Program-made: the position numbers and the translations under genes
The notes under the pieces: generated by a model
Told to the model about the DNA's origin: nothing
The model's input: only the letters and a program-made list of their open reading frames with translations
Databases searched by the model: none
In this document: positions 26,881 to 38,653 of the stretch, one piece after another
Layout: each line of letters opens with the position of its first letter
Numbering within the stretch: the first letter of the stretch is position 1
NCBI GenBank assembly: GCA_019049505.1
Contig: CM032454.1
Location: 145,143,364 to 145,207,363 of the forward strand
DNA from: Pachyrhynchus sulphureomaculatus
Taxonomy: Eukaryota > Arthropoda > Insecta > Coleoptera > Curculionidae
DNA: 64,000 nucleotides
Direction of reading: 5' to 3'

Positions 26881-27744
26881 TTTGAAACGTTTATAAAAAT
26901 AACAATAAACAGCACAAAAATATGGTAAGTAGGTACACGTGTTACCAGACTCACTACAATAACAATACTGGCTACTGGCCATCTGCTTGCTAAAAAAGTG
27001 CAAGTGCATACAAAATAGGACAGGTTTGAACATCATTAAACCTGGACCGAGATAAAACATGTTTTAACATGAATAAGTTTGCCTAGTGCCAAATTATTCG
27101 GACTACAAATTCCCACTTCTATATTTACAAGAATTATAACAATGAAATCCTAATATAGAGAAGCATATTACACAAAAATGACTGTCACAAGAAAACTATG
27201 CCTGATAGAAGAAATCTGATAACATATTTGAATTCAGCATAAAAAACTGAACTAGGGTCTCTATTCAGTATCCTTGTGAAAAAAATTATGTTGACCAGTG
27301 TTATTAATTCATTGAAGCAAATGTAAATAAGAAGATTTTTCATGCTGCTTTGTAGCATGTATTGTTTTCCAATAATGTATTGATTTCCGACAACATATTA
27401 TTCTAATATTCTTCCAAACAAATTATAGAATTTATTTACTTTTTCTAAGCTTAAATTGGTTCACAACGTATTTTTGGTCAGAAAGATACGGTTTGTGGTG
27501 AGATCCAGAAAGACGATACAGACTACCGTAAAGCACAAAAATAATACGGACAGAAGGTTTATGGAGGCTGATATCTAGAGAAAGAACAACCTGTTAATGT
27601 AACTTGAAAAAAAAATAGACTCTTATACTTGAACTTTACAAAGATATTGCCTTCAAGCACCAACATTTTGTTTGTTTGCGAACATTGATTTCCATATTCA
27701 GAATAAATCTGTATAATTAATAGCATATTAAAGAAACAAACTTT
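26881..27744. other. No recognisable feature
   Basis: AT-rich, no supported gene or repeat boundary. Confidence 0.4.
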
Positions 27745-28075
27745 ACTTTAAAATAAAAATTAAACTTAGTATGAAAAAGTTAAGCATTCATTAATCAGTG
27801 TATCAAAAAAATGTTTAAATAACAGTTATAGGGTATTATACCTCCAACATGCTGACGTTTACAATAAAATCTTTTGAACTGTCAGTTCGAAGAAATTATG
27901 CCATCTTGATTTTTTTAAATGGAAAGTCCTATATATTATTTTATTTTTGAGTCCTACTAAAAATTCTAGATATTATTTGTCTAACTTATCATATGTCCAA
28001 ATTGAACTGTTTTGGAATTATTGTCATTTGAAATTTAAGATAAAAAAGACAAAAAAAAACTATTAATACTCTAGG

Positions 28076-30918
28076 CACAGTAAACATACTATACAGTAGC
28101 GAAACTCAAGGATAACCGCACAGGAAAAATCGGGTTCGTTTTCAGAAGGTCACGTGGCAATCCGCCATGTTAAAAGTGGACCAGCGCGAGATTTGAAATA
28201 CAAATAAAGTTGTGAAAAGTTTTATCATTCAAAATCATAGATATAGAAATGTTTGAAAATTTTTGACTTGTTATTTAATACAGCATGAATAATATAAAAG
28301 TTAATGCAGCATGAGTAATAAAAAAAAACAAAAAGAATGGAGCACTTTGTTAGAAAAGAAATGAATACAGGGGAAAAACTTGATAGGAAGGTATTTGATG
28401 GAATTCTTCATATTCAACTTCAGTGTTTAATAACCCTATCCAAAAATTCAAAAGTCTATTAAAGTTAAACGTCACTGTTTGAGGTTAAAGTTTTATTTAC
28501 ATCATTTTTCAAGTAAATTTGTGATTAAAGATGTTTTTTTAAGGACTAAATTAATTTAATTTTAACATACGTAATTCTTAATGCTATTTTTCTTGTACCG
28601 TGAAATAAAAACATATTGTCAACATCTTCTAAAATAAGAGCATTTTTTTCTAAGCAGTGTTGTGTTGTTTGGTGTGATAGATCTCTTGTTAATTAAACAA
28701 CACTGTATCTAGTTTTTTGGTACTTATTTTTTCTTAAACTACAAAACTATATTGTGTAACTTCGAGAAAGGTTAATATAATATTATTAATGAATTATGAA
28801 CGTATATGTATAGACCTCTCTTTTCTATGTGAATGATTCTTAAAGGTTCTATACCTTTTTGTGTTCTGTTATCCGTATTGCCTTTTGATAACGTAATTAA
28901 CGCTTGCTTTTATGTACAATGAATTAATATTTACATCAAAGAGTCAATACAGTAATTTCCTAATTATATTTACATACAATACTTAGTTATGACAAAGCTG
29001 ACTTGTCAATTAAAACTATGTTGGGAATGTGGAATCTTTGGCACAATGACACTACTCAGTATATATCACCACTACACCAAACACTTTATTTTTGCACTTG
29101 ACGCGCGTTTCGCTAACCATATTAGCTTCATTAGGAGAAATGATATATACTGAGTATTGTCAATTACAGTTTAAAAGGAAAATAACTATGTGTAATTTAT
29201 AGTATAGGTATACAACAATAGAAATAAGTACTTTATAGGAGGAATATTAATAACAGGTAACTAAATCTTCAAAATTTTAATAGTAATCATAATTACCATC
29301 AAAATGGACTTCGATTAAGTGTACTGTCCATTTAACGAACTTATTTTGAGAATATTTGACCCTCTGGCACACATTGTCTGACAAAATCATATTACAAAAA
29401 TTTCTTTGGAATCACATTAAATTTTTTCTTATTTTAATAGCATATTTGATTCAATAATCGATTTATATCAGTTATTTCAATAATCCCATTCCCCAGTGGT
29501 TTTGTGATCTCAACACGACACTTAATATTTAAACTTTCAAGCCCAGCTTATAAGAAAATAAAATATACTGTCTAAAATTTGAAAATAATAAATATGTTGT
29601 TATAGGTTCTGTATTCCTTACAATATATTCACAGAAACTTTTGAAAGATTGGCATGAAAAAGGAGCAATGTAATTTATAGAGAAAAATAGAAAAAAAAAA
29701 TCACTTTCAGAGTATTAATGTACTTGCAATTAAACAGTGTTAAATTTATTAGGTTTATTATTAGGAAAGGTGTGTCAAACAATTAATACAGATGAAGTTA
29801 TTGAAAACTAGAAGCCTCTTGAAAATACACTTTTAAGAAAAAAAAAAATGTTTTATTTATAATTTACTCAAATATAAATAGTTTTAAAAATAACTGAATA
29901 TTAGTTTACACAAAAATAAATCTTTCTAAAAACCAGAATTTGGAGGATTATTTATTAATCATAAAAAAATTACACAGGCACACAAAAAAAGTTTTTCACT
30001 ACCGAACAGATCGCTGGACCTATATGTATTTTTGGGCGCTGAAACCGAATCCGAGGTCACAATTGAGCAATCACGTCAGGATTTTTAAATAACCAGCCGA
30101 ACTAAGTTCAGAAATAAATTTCAAGCTTTACTGACCAAATCACTCTACCAATACGAACGTTTTATTAAATCATTCAAGGTTCCCTGGAAGACCGTCTCTT
30201 GAGCAAATACGTCTAAACAAAATGTACATTAGTAATGATAATATTGTTTCATGCATATGTATTTTTTCAAAAATGCATTTAAGATAGTGAAAAGTTGTCT
30301 GGTGAAAGCAAGCAATAGAGGTTTATTAAAATAATCAACAACTCCAACAACTTTAATCGCATACCATGATTTCTATGAAATCATTGTTTCAACTAAAAAC
30401 AGAGGAACTGCAAAAAAAATAATTAATTCAGCAACTTAAACTTTGACGGATAATACTGTTGATGATTACATGTGATGCAAATAAAGCATAATTAAATTTA
30501 GTTATGATTAAGAATAATAATCTTAGCGCGCCCTGATTGAGTTAGAAATTTCTTATTTGCAAATTTTAGAGCATAAAAAAGTGCGACTCGAGCAAATAAT
30601 TATATGGAATATTGCAATTCTCAACGGCACAACAATAACCTCCTTTCCTCATGATTATATAAATTGTTTCTCAACCTTTTCGATTCTCTTCACTTACAAA
30701 CGTTTTTAATTCTCTTTTTCTACAGACTCTCTCTTCCTTCTGTCTTTATATTCATATAAACTGCAGTCACATCAAGAAACGATGGACAATACATTGCCAA
30801 AAACACATTCCGAGATCAGATGTAAACACTGAGCGGCCATTTTGAAAAAGGACCCGTCGACACATGCGCCGTCAAAATTTTGTCACCAAATTGGAGCTAC
30901 TGTAGTATGTTTACTGTG
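28076..30918. mobile_element. 2.84-kb TIR element, no coding capacity, 7-bp duplication
   Basis: The left end CACAGTAAACATACTATACAG is mirrored at the right end (CTGTAGTATGTTTACTGTG), differing by a TA indel. The element is flanked by CTCTAGG at 28069-28075 and 30919-30925, and the interrupted element D continues across. No open reading frame of note lies inside; it contains a Penelope-type terminal fragment at about 29044-29165. Superfamily unassigned: a 7-bp duplication is not diagnostic. Confidence 0.75.
29044..29165 (-). repeat. Penelope-type terminal fragment inside TIR element
   Basis: CTCAGTATATATCA and its complement TGATATATACTGAG bound a segment containing, on the minus strand, GGTTAGCGAAACGCGCGTC. 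The same sequence neighbourhood (GCGCGTC, CAAAAATAAAGTG, GGTGTAG, ATATATACTGAG) occurs at the end of the Penelope-like element at 53205-53282. It resembles a hammerhead-type core (CTAATGA instead of CTGATGA) but no convincing stem I is seen. Confidence 0.5.
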
Positions 30919-31064
30919 CTCTAGGTTTATTTTTAAGGTAGCAAGTGCTCAAAATGTCTACCGTTAACAGTGAGGCAATGATCCAATCTGTCATAAACAG
31001 CTTAAACAGATTGTAATGAAAGACTAATATTGTCAAATTCCACTTTATTTAGTTTCACTGAAAC

Positions 31065-31105
31065 TGTATGACGCGTTTCGCTATACTATAGCTTCTTCTG
31101 ATACA
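31065..31105 (-). ncRNA. Hammerhead-like motif, left arm of Penelope element
   Basis: Minus strand: stem I TGTAT/ATACA, stem II AGCTATAGTATAGCG hairpin, GAAA, then CGCGTC before the presumptive cleavage point. The core reads CAGAAGA where the hammerhead consensus is CUGAUGA, so activity is doubtful. Confidence 0.5.
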
Positions 31106-31257
31106 AAATGATATTTGAGTATTAGTGTTGTTACATTTATATAAATACCCTAAGGTAGATAGGTAATATAATTAATACTATATGCTAATGAATCTTGCTG
31201 GAAAATCCATTCTAAATATTAATTGTATAAATTGAGTAAAGGGGAGTTACCATGGGC

Positions 31258-32478
31258 CAGACAGGTATCTTTTGACATCCAAAACCTTTTCCCTAGCATA
31301 CCTCCGGATGAAACAGTAAAAATCATAAAAACGTTTCTAATCAAAAATAAAGTTAATATCGTTATACAACAAGACATACTAAATTTATTAAACACGAGCC
31401 TCAATCAAAATTATTTTTATTTTAATAATACGTTTTTTATAATAGTTCTGAGGGTCTCATAATGGGTAGTCCACTTAGCCCGCTTTTAGCAGAAATATTT
31501 ATGGATAACCTAGAAAATCAAATACATCGACAAGAATTTAGCAAATCATTTTTGTATTGGTACCGATATGTAGACGACATCTTTGCTTGTTTTAATTGGT
31601 ACAGAGCGTCAACTTGACAATGTTTTTAACTATATAAACTCAATACATAAAAATATTAAATTCACTATGGAACTAGAAGTCGACAATAAAATTAATTTTC
31701 TTGACTTAACGATAACCAGACATTACAACAAACACAAATTCTCTATTTTTCATAAACCCTCACATACAGATACTACAATAAACACCCCCTACAACACAAA
31801 TTGGCAACTAACCACAGTATGTTGCATAGACTTGTAAGTGTCCCCTTATCTGTAGATGATTTTAATGAAGAATTAAATCTAATAAAACAAATTGCTGTTA
31901 ACAACGGATATTCTCCTGACACCATAGACTCAATTCTAAACAAAAAATTAAAAAATAAAGCTATTTCTTTAGTATACCTCAAGAAAGAAAACACAGGGAA
32001 AAAATTTAATGTTTTAACCTATTTTGGTAACACGTCAGAGAAAATTAAAAACCACTTAAACAAATATAATATCAACATAGCTTTTAGAACAAATAACTTA
32101 TTAGGAAAATTCATTAAAAACGCAAAGGGAAAACAAAATAGATCAAAAAAATCTGGAGTGTATCAGTTAAATTGTGGTTCTTGTCATAAAAGTTACATAG
32201 GTCAGACAGGTCGCTCATTCGAAACTCGGATTTTAGAACATAAAAGAAGCTATTTAAAAAACAAAACTGACTCAGCGTACAGTAATCATTTAATAGAATC
32301 AAATCATCTTTTTGACGATAAATTTAAAATTCTACACGTACAAAACAAAGGCGTAAAATTAAACCTATTAGAAAATTTAGAAATAAATAGAATTAAAAAT
32401 TCAGACATCATCTTAAACGAACAAAAAGATACCTGTCTGGCCCATGGTAACTCCCCTTTACTCAATTTATACAATTAA
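31258..32478 (+). pseudogene. Penelope reverse transcriptase with GIY-YIG domain, broken
   Basis: Codes for part of a Penelope RT joined to a GIY-YIG endonuclease. Blocks: FDIQNLFPSIPPDETV, GSPLSPLLAEIFMDNLE, then WYRYVDDIFACF with the catalytic YVDD intact, FTMELEVDNKINFLDLTITR, and, after a shift near 31800, LVSVPLSVDDFNEELNLIKQ. The C-terminal domain has GVYQLNCGSCHKSYIGQTGR followed by RILEHKRSY, the GIY-YIG signature with the conserved Arg. At least three frame changes (near 31445, 31590 and 31800) and the loss of the RT N-terminus prevent function. Stop at 32476-32478. Confidence 0.85.
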
Positions 32479-32592
32479 TATTTCAGAATGGATTTCCCAG
32501 CAATATTCATTAGCATATAGTATTAATTTTATTACCTATCTACCTTAGGGTATTTATATAAATGTAACAACACTAATACTCAAATATCAATT

Positions 32593-32633
32593 TGTATCAG
32601 AAGAAGCTATAGTATAGCGAAACGCGTCATACA
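32593..32633 (+). ncRNA. Hammerhead-like motif, right arm of Penelope element
   Basis: Exact inverted counterpart of the left-arm motif: TGTAT, CAGAAGA, a stem II hairpin, GAAA, CGCGTC, ATACA. The same non-consensus core in both arms suggests it was already changed, or is tolerated, in the source copy. Confidence 0.5.
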
Positions 32634-32936
32634 GTTTCAGTGAAACTAAATAAAGTGGAAATTTGACAATATTAGTCTTTCATTACAATCGTTATGAATT
32701 TCCATCAAGTAACAGCCACAACAATTCAAAGCTTAAACAGAGTTTCGCAGAGAATCCGGGGTGATCTATGCTACTTCATATTGAATTCTTTGTTATAAAA
32801 TCTCTACAGTTTCAGGTCGACTTCTGTAAACTTTGGTTTTCAAATGACCCCATAAAAAAAAATCGAATAACCTAAGGTCGGGACTCCTTGCAGGCCATTC
32901 TACAGCCCCTCTTCTGCCTACTGCAACTTGTGCAGG

Positions 32937-33150
32937 TATTTTTCCCGATGAAAATATTTTGGATAGCCCTAACAGGAATCTGTGATATCAACAGGACGGA
33001 GCACTTCCTCTGAAATCAATGTTCATAGATATTTGGATGCGATTTTTCCAATGGCTAGGCAGAAGAAGTGCTGTAGAATGGCCTGCAAGAGTCCCGACCT
33101 TACGCTACTCGATTTTTTTTTTTATAAGGTCATTTAAAAACCAACCTGAA
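32937..33150 (+). mobile_element. Second mariner-like piece, opposite orientation
   Basis: TTTTTCCCGATGAAAATATTT starts the same transposase C-terminal fragment as in elements A and C, now on the plus strand and abutting the minus-strand relic head to head. Here the motif keeps GAC (Asp) in AACAGGACGGAGCA, unlike A and C. Confidence 0.65.
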
Positions 33151-33520
33151 CTAACTTTCATTCTATAATAAGATAATAAAATATAGTCAGTAATATTATA
33201 GGAATTGGAGTCGATCGACAATAATCGGTAAGTTGTTACCAGTATTATTATACTTATAATATTCTGGTTTTAATAATAATCCTATGACATGTTTTGATTA
33301 TGCTCTCAAATTTTCTCGTTCCTTGCAAGTGAAGATACTACCAATGCTGGTGTTCCCCAAGACTACATGCTGTTTGCCACTACCCTTCTTCTTTATATTA
33401 ATCTCCTGGAAAAATCTACGTCGCCCTAATATATCACGTCCATATATGGTCGTCGTGTCACTTCTAATACCAGATAATAACTTTTTATATGGGGTACTTG
33501 GAGTATTGAAATACAAACAC
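33151..33520. other. No recognisable feature
   Basis: No supported gene; the small minus-strand frame at 33298-33522 resembles nothing I know. Confidence 0.35.
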
Positions 33521-34343
33521 AAAGTGCAATTCAGACTTGCGCAGTTAGTGTTCCGTACGGTGATTAGTTTTAAAATAAAATAATATCCTTACCTACGCTA
33601 AGTTAATTAGGTCTCTGAAATGTATATACCTTAAAACTTCATATGTATTTTCACGTTTTTTCTTAGTCAATAATATATAATAATTATAGAATCTTAGCTA
33701 CCTAACAGCCAATAACCGAATCTAGAATCTATCTATATAAAGTGTAAAACAAATATTTAATATCTAAATATTTGTTTAATTATAAACAAATAAAATAAAA
33801 TTATCTTATCTCGGTACAGGAGCGATACGCGAGCAGTAATGTACTGAAAAGTCAACTAACAAAATCTCTACCATACTGTCAAACCACATAGTTTTCATAG
33901 TTTTTTTTTATACCAGATAAATTACCAAACCCAATTCACTCGTGATAATTTTTTTCTCAATCTACTCTCTATTTTTTCAGAATTTTTTAATTAATACTTT
34001 TCGAGTTAGAGGGAGAGACAACGATTTTTAGCCATTTATTTAAAATAATAAAAAAAAAAGAATATTACATCATATATATTTTTTGAACTCGTGTTTTCAC
34101 AAGCTTTCATTTGACACTCTACTCCATGACCAGGTAATTTTTTTTTTTTATTTCATATTTCACTCCCCAAGACTAACCCATTATGTCAAAATCTAACGTT
34201 TAAAACTAAACAGCCCTGATTGAGACATTAATTCCTATATCTGTGTCAAATCTCAGCTTTCTACGTCAAATAGTTTCGGAGAAAATTGTGCTTGACAGAC
34301 AGACACCGAAGTGATCCCATAAGTGTTGCATACAGAATACTAA
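33521..34343 (+). mobile_element. HINE-like repeat, long-interior subtype (copy H5)
   Basis: Left end (AGTGCAATTCAGACTTGCGC then AGTGTTCCGTACGG) and decayed right end (GTGTTGCATACAGAATACTAA). The extra interior of about 300 bp matches copy H3 in reverse, showing that this variant is a real subtype and not a chance insertion. Confidence 0.65.
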
Positions 34344-34373
34344 ACAGAATAAGAGAGGTTTCACAGAAATTGA

Positions 34374-34750
34374 TTTTTTGTTAGTTTGGTGACGACGTTT
34401 GTTCTCGAATTTATTGCAAAAATCATTTATACTTTTTTTAAATATATTTTCTATTAATTCATTTAGAAAATTATTTAATACTGGTGCTCTTTCGGCTTTT
34501 TATATTGATTTTGTTCTGAATTCTGGATTGGATAGCTTTATTCCGCGATCAGCTAAGCCTATTAAAAAGGATTTTTTTTTGGATCAGTGGATGTTGTGAG
34601 TGGAAATTGAAGGATTTAGAAGACCAAGTTTTTTGGTATATCATCATGTTTTCATGATGTTGTTCTTGTTATGGAGTAACGAGGTCTAAAAAGTTTATTT
34701 GGTGTTTTTTTTTCTAGTTCCATAGTAAATTGAAGTTTATGTGGTATCTG
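34374..34750 (-). pseudogene. Penelope-like RT fragment
   Basis: Minus strand: LQFTMELEKK, a frameshifted FLDL, then YQKTWSSKSFNFHSQHPLIQ, KKILFNRLS (stop) and SRNKAIQSRIQNKIN. Further along come FLNELIENIFKKSINDFCNK and FENKRRH. This is the post-catalytic region of a Penelope RT. Stops and shifts show decay. A separate lineage from the element at 31 kb. Confidence 0.65.
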
Positions 34751-35004
34751 TCTTTGAGACTGTTTATGTGGTATCTGTCCAGTAATATAGTCATTTATCC
34801 ATCAAAAGGAGAAGGGGATTGGAATATCTATATTACTTAGTACAGATGCCTGTAAGTCTTCCAAAACCAATTGTACTATTATACATAATAGTATGTATTA
34901 TTGATCTTCCTTATACTAATGTGCAACTTTTTGTTAAACAATATTTTTCTCCCCAGATCGTCAGTGTCACTTGTAAGTTTAAAATTTAACGTTCCGTTTC
35001 TTCT

Positions 35005-35460
35005 TTTATGACTCTTCTCCGCTTAAGCTCTAAAGCTTTCGACTTAGTAAAAAGAAAGATCCTAATGGAAACAATGGAAAATGTGAAGGTTAGAGGTAAA
35101 GTAAGGATGTCTGTAGAATCTTTTATGACTAACTGTTCACATCTTGTGAAGTGTAATGAAAAGGAGTCAAAAAAATTGGTCAGGATTGTTTGAGAGTTCC
35201 TCAGGGCCTTATTTTGAGGCACTTTTTATTCCTTGTATACCTAGTACTAGATTATATTGGGGATAGCGACATTACGATGTATGCGGACGAAACATCCATA
35301 ACAATATTTACTGTTACTCCACAGGAACGCAATGAAATAGTGAGCTTAGCCATGGATAGGATGATTAGTTACTGTGAGACAAATAGGCTAGTTGTAAGTG
35401 AAAAAAAGCGTATTGGAATTTCAACCTCCGAAAACCTTTGTCCCATACACCAATAACTTT
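35005..35460 (+). pseudogene. Jockey-like LINE RT fragment
   Basis: KAFDLVKRKILM, then after a stop VPQGLILRHFLFLVYL and ITMYADETS, the last a changed YADD catalytic motif (second Asp to Glu). Then TNRLVVSEKK. A short piece of reverse transcriptase only, dead. Confidence 0.7.
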
Positions 35461-35639
35461 GAATGATAGTGGAAAGTTTCTGGGTATTTATATAAATCGC
35501 TTTTTGTCATGGGGAGCAAATACTGATTTTCTCTAAGTAGTGCTTATTATGTCATAATTCAAATGAATTGCCTCTAATAATATTTAAAGTCCAAAGTTGT
35601 CAAATTGAAACATTATCATATATATCAAGAATTTTCTAC

Positions 35640-37975
35640 AGCTGACGCTGTCTTCCTTCTCTTAGCCTTTGATTCCATCCGTTTCTATCTTCCCAGTCTC
35701 CATCTGTTAGACCCCTTTCCTCCATAGCCTCGTCCACATCGTCTCTCCACGATCGTCTGGGTCTTCCTCTTTTTCTTCTCCCTATAGGGCTCCACTCCGT
35801 TATTTTCTTTATCCACCTATTATCTTCGCTCCGTCTTATGTGTCCATAACATTTTAATCGTTTTTATTCAATGGTGTTTATTGCGTTCTCTTTGATGTTC
35901 ATTCTGCTTCTTATTTCTTCATTTGTTATTGTCTCCATACGTGTCACTCTACAACATCTTCTCCGATACTCCATCTCTACCGCGTTAATTTTAGATTTAT
36001 TTCTTTTGTTGATCGTCCATGTTTCTGACCCGTATGTCATTATGCTTTGTATTACTGATTTGTATATGCGGGTTTTGTTTCTCTTTGTAATGTGCTTGTC
36101 CCACAGGATCGAATTTAATTGTCTTATGCATGCCCGCGTTTGTCCTAATCTAGCTTTAATCTCTTCTTCTGATGTTGCGTTTTTTGAAATGATGGTTCCT
36201 AAATATTTAAATCTATCGGTTCCTTTAATTATTGTTTCGTTATCGACTTCTAGATTCTCCACGTTTCCCTCCTTTGTTGTTAGATATTCCGTTTTATCAA
36301 AGTTTATTGCTAATCCTGCTTTAGTGTATTCTTCTTTCAGTTTTCTTACCATATAACTGAGGTCTTCCTCATCTTACGCTATGATTACTTGGTCCTCTGC
36401 GAAACTTAGAGTATATAAGTAATCTTCTCGTATTGGGACTCCCATTCCACTATATTTTTGCTTCCATTATTTTAATGTTTGTTCGAGGTATATTTTGAAT
36501 AGTGTTGGGGATGTAGAGCATCCTTGTAATAGGCCTTTTGATGTTTGGAGTCTCTTCCCTATTTTATGTCCTATTTTTATGTTCACTGTGTTGTTTTCGT
36601 AGAGAGCTTTTACTGCGTATATTAGTTCTTTGTCAATGCCTATTTCTTTCATTGCGTTCCATAATCTTTGTCTTGGTACTGAGTCATAGGCCTTTCTTAT
36701 GTCTATGAAGGCTAGATGAACTTCTCTATTCTTTGCCAGTTTTTTTTCCATTGTTTGTTTTATAGTGTATATGTGGTCTATACATGATTTTCCGGCCGTA
36801 AAGCCTGCTTGGTCTTCTCCAATTTTTCCTTTTATATTTTCCTCCATGATATTTTTAATAATTTTTCTATACAAACGTCCCATACGTCCCATATGCTTAG
36901 GCCTCTATAGTTTGTGCATTTTCTGCGGTCTCCCTTTTTAAATATAGATACTATATAAGCTTTTGACCATTCCTCTGGTATTTTTCCTCCATTGATTGCT
37001 CTGTGGAACATGTTTCTCAGCATTCGATGTAATTTATTACACCCATACTTAATCATTTCATTTACCACACCCCCATGCCCTGCAGATTTATTATTTTTCA
37101 GTGTTTTTATTGTCTTCTTTACTTCTTCATAGCTTAGTTCTATCTCTTTGATTTCCTTATTCTGATCTTCTTCATGGTTCTCTTCTTGGAATTCTTGTCT
37201 GTCTTCTGTTAGCAGCTTCTTATAATATTCTTCCCACTCGCTTTCTGGGATGTACTCTATATACGTCTTCTCTCTATTGTTAGTCCTTAATGCTTCAATT
37301 ATTCTCCATGACTCTGTGCTTCTAGTTCCCCCCCCATATACTGTTCTACATGTTCGCACGATTTTTCCCATCTCTCGCTATTTTCTCTGTTTATTATCCT
37401 CCTCGTTTCTGCATTTTTCTCTTTATATTTCTGTAGATCTTCTTCTGATTTTGTATTCAGCCACTTGTCGTATAGTCTTTTTTTTCCTTTATAGATTCTT
37501 TGGTTTTTTCACAAATTCTAATTTTATGTTTCTCATTTTCGTCTTCTTTACCTAATGCTTCTAGGGACCTGTTTGATGCATTCTTTTATGTGGTCATACA
37601 TCTGTTGGAGGTTGTCGTAGTTAAATTCATTTAATTTTTGATCTAATCGTCGTCTATATAGGTCTCTTATTGTTTTGTCTTGCAGTAAGTTTATTTTGTA
37701 TTTTATTTCTTTGTCTGCTCTTTCTGTTATCTCATTGGTATTTCTGTTTTCTTTTTCTATTGTTCCTTTTTGCTTTATTGTCTTGTACCAAGGTACTTTT
37801 ATATTTGCTATTAATAGTCTATGGTCTGTTCCAAATTCTGTCCCTCTCTTTACTCTTACGTCTTTTATTTTGATAGTGGTATCGTTTTTAATTATAATGT
37901 AGTATATTATTGATTTTAAGTTTCGTGTCTCTTGCATCCAAGTATATCTGTGGATGTCTTTGTGTTTGTAGAATC
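35640..37975 (-). pseudogene. LINE, endonuclease end to C-terminus, cut by assembly gap
   Basis: Minus strand. It begins at the gap with the end of an endonuclease domain (TIKIKDVRVKRGTEFGTDHR), then a linker. RT blocks follow: TLKNNKSAGHGGVVNEM, SIFKKGDRRKCTNYRG, QAGFTAGKSCIDHIYTIKQ, LAFIDIRKAYDSVP and LLQGCSTSPTLFKIYLEQ. The catalytic region reads SFAEDQVIIA followed by a stop, where FADD is expected. The rest follows: DRFKYLGTIISKNATSEEEI, IMTYGSETWTINKRN and MEYRRRCCRVTRMETITNEE, ending at a stop at 35640-35642. The upstream part would lie inside or beyond the N gap. Frameshifts near 36480 and 36890; inactive. Confidence 0.85.
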
Positions 37976-37981
37976 CGTTTG

Positions 37982-38081
37982 NNNNNNNNNNNNNNNNNNN
38001 NNNNNNNNNNNNNNNNNNNNNNNNNNNNNNNNNNNNNNNNNNNNNNNNNNNNNNNNNNNNNNNNNNNNNNNNNNNNNNNNN
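37982..38081. other. Assembly gap (100 N)
   Basis: Exactly 100 N, a conventional gap of unknown true size. It lies between a LINE endonuclease and the hammerhead repeat array. Confidence 1.
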
Positions 38082-38304
38082 GATTTATATAACAAATAGA
38101 TGCTTTTACTGCACTCTACCGGCGACTTACTAAGTCCATTCAATCAGAGCGGCGAGCACGGCTGGCAACTTATTTGCAGAAGCGCACCTATCTCAAGCTT
38201 ACTGCTCGAAGGCATAGATGGCGCATTGGAATAACAATTAAAAATAAACGAAAAAATCGTATTCTTAAAAATTACCAAAGTGTTCTTCGTATTTGCTGAA
38301 CCAT

Positions 38305-38344
38305 CCCAGGACGCGTTTCACCGTATCACGGCTCATCAGCTGGG
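38305..38344 (-). ncRNA. Hammerhead ribozyme motif 1
   Basis: Minus strand, 40 nt: CCCAG, CTGATGA, stem II GCCGTGATACGGT, GAAA, CGCGTC, CTGGG. The catalytic core matches the hammerhead consensus. Stem I is CCCAG/CTGGG and stem III is minimal, as described for Penelope-like elements. Cleavage is predicted after the GTC. Confidence 0.8.
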
Positions 38345-38613
38345 CTAGGTTCAGCAAATACGAGAACACACTTTTAGTCCTTTATCCAAATAACCAACGG
38401 AAAATTATAACAAATAGATGATTTTACTGCACTCTACCGGCGACTTACTAAGTCTATTCAAGCAGAGCGGCCAGCACGGCTGGCAACTTATTTGCAGAAG
38501 CGCACCTTTCTCAAGCTTACTGCTCGAAGGCATAGATGGCGCATTGGTATAACAATTAAAAATAAACGAAAAAATCGTATTCTTAAAAGTGTTCTTCGTA
38601 TTTCCTGAACCAT

Positions 38614-38653
38614 CCCAGGACCCGTTTCGCCATATCACGGCTCATCAGCTGGG
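38614..38653 (-). ncRNA. Hammerhead ribozyme motif 2
   Basis: Minus strand: CCCAG, CTGATGA, GCCGTGATATGGC, GAAA, CGGGTC, CTGGG. Core intact; a G replaces C in the stem III region, weakening the minimal stem. Confidence 0.75.

Larger units (their letters stand above)
31011..32729 (+). mobile_element. Penelope-like element with inverted terminal repeats
   Basis: Bounded by a 12-bp target duplication AGCTTAAACAGA (30999-31010 and 32730-32741). The first about 264 bp (31011-31274) are an inverted copy of the end (32424-32688), which includes the last codons of the ORF, so the left arm is an upside-down copy of the 3' terminus. Each arm contains a hammerhead-like motif. Short (1.7 kb), with the N-terminal part of the coding region missing. 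Confidence 0.85.
27745..32936 (-). mobile_element. Mariner-like relic D (minus), hosting two nested insertions
   Basis: 27745-28075, 30919-31010 and 32730-32936 are colinear, in reverse orientation, with the 3' part of element A (the 21560-21790 tail, GGTCATTGCCTC, then the transposase C-terminus). They are separated by a 2,843-bp TIR element and a Penelope-like element, each with target duplications. The terminal repeat itself is missing at the left edge. It lacks the RTE fragment in the part preserved. Confidence 0.7.

Noticed and set aside
34399..34599. 66-aa plus-strand ORF
   Set aside because: The minus strand of the same stretch carries recognisable Penelope RT blocks, so this is a shadow.
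37250..37902. Phe/Leu-rich plus-strand ORFs that look like membrane proteins
   Set aside because: They are antisense to an AT-rich LINE; the hydrophobic character comes from Lys/Glu-rich codons read backwards.
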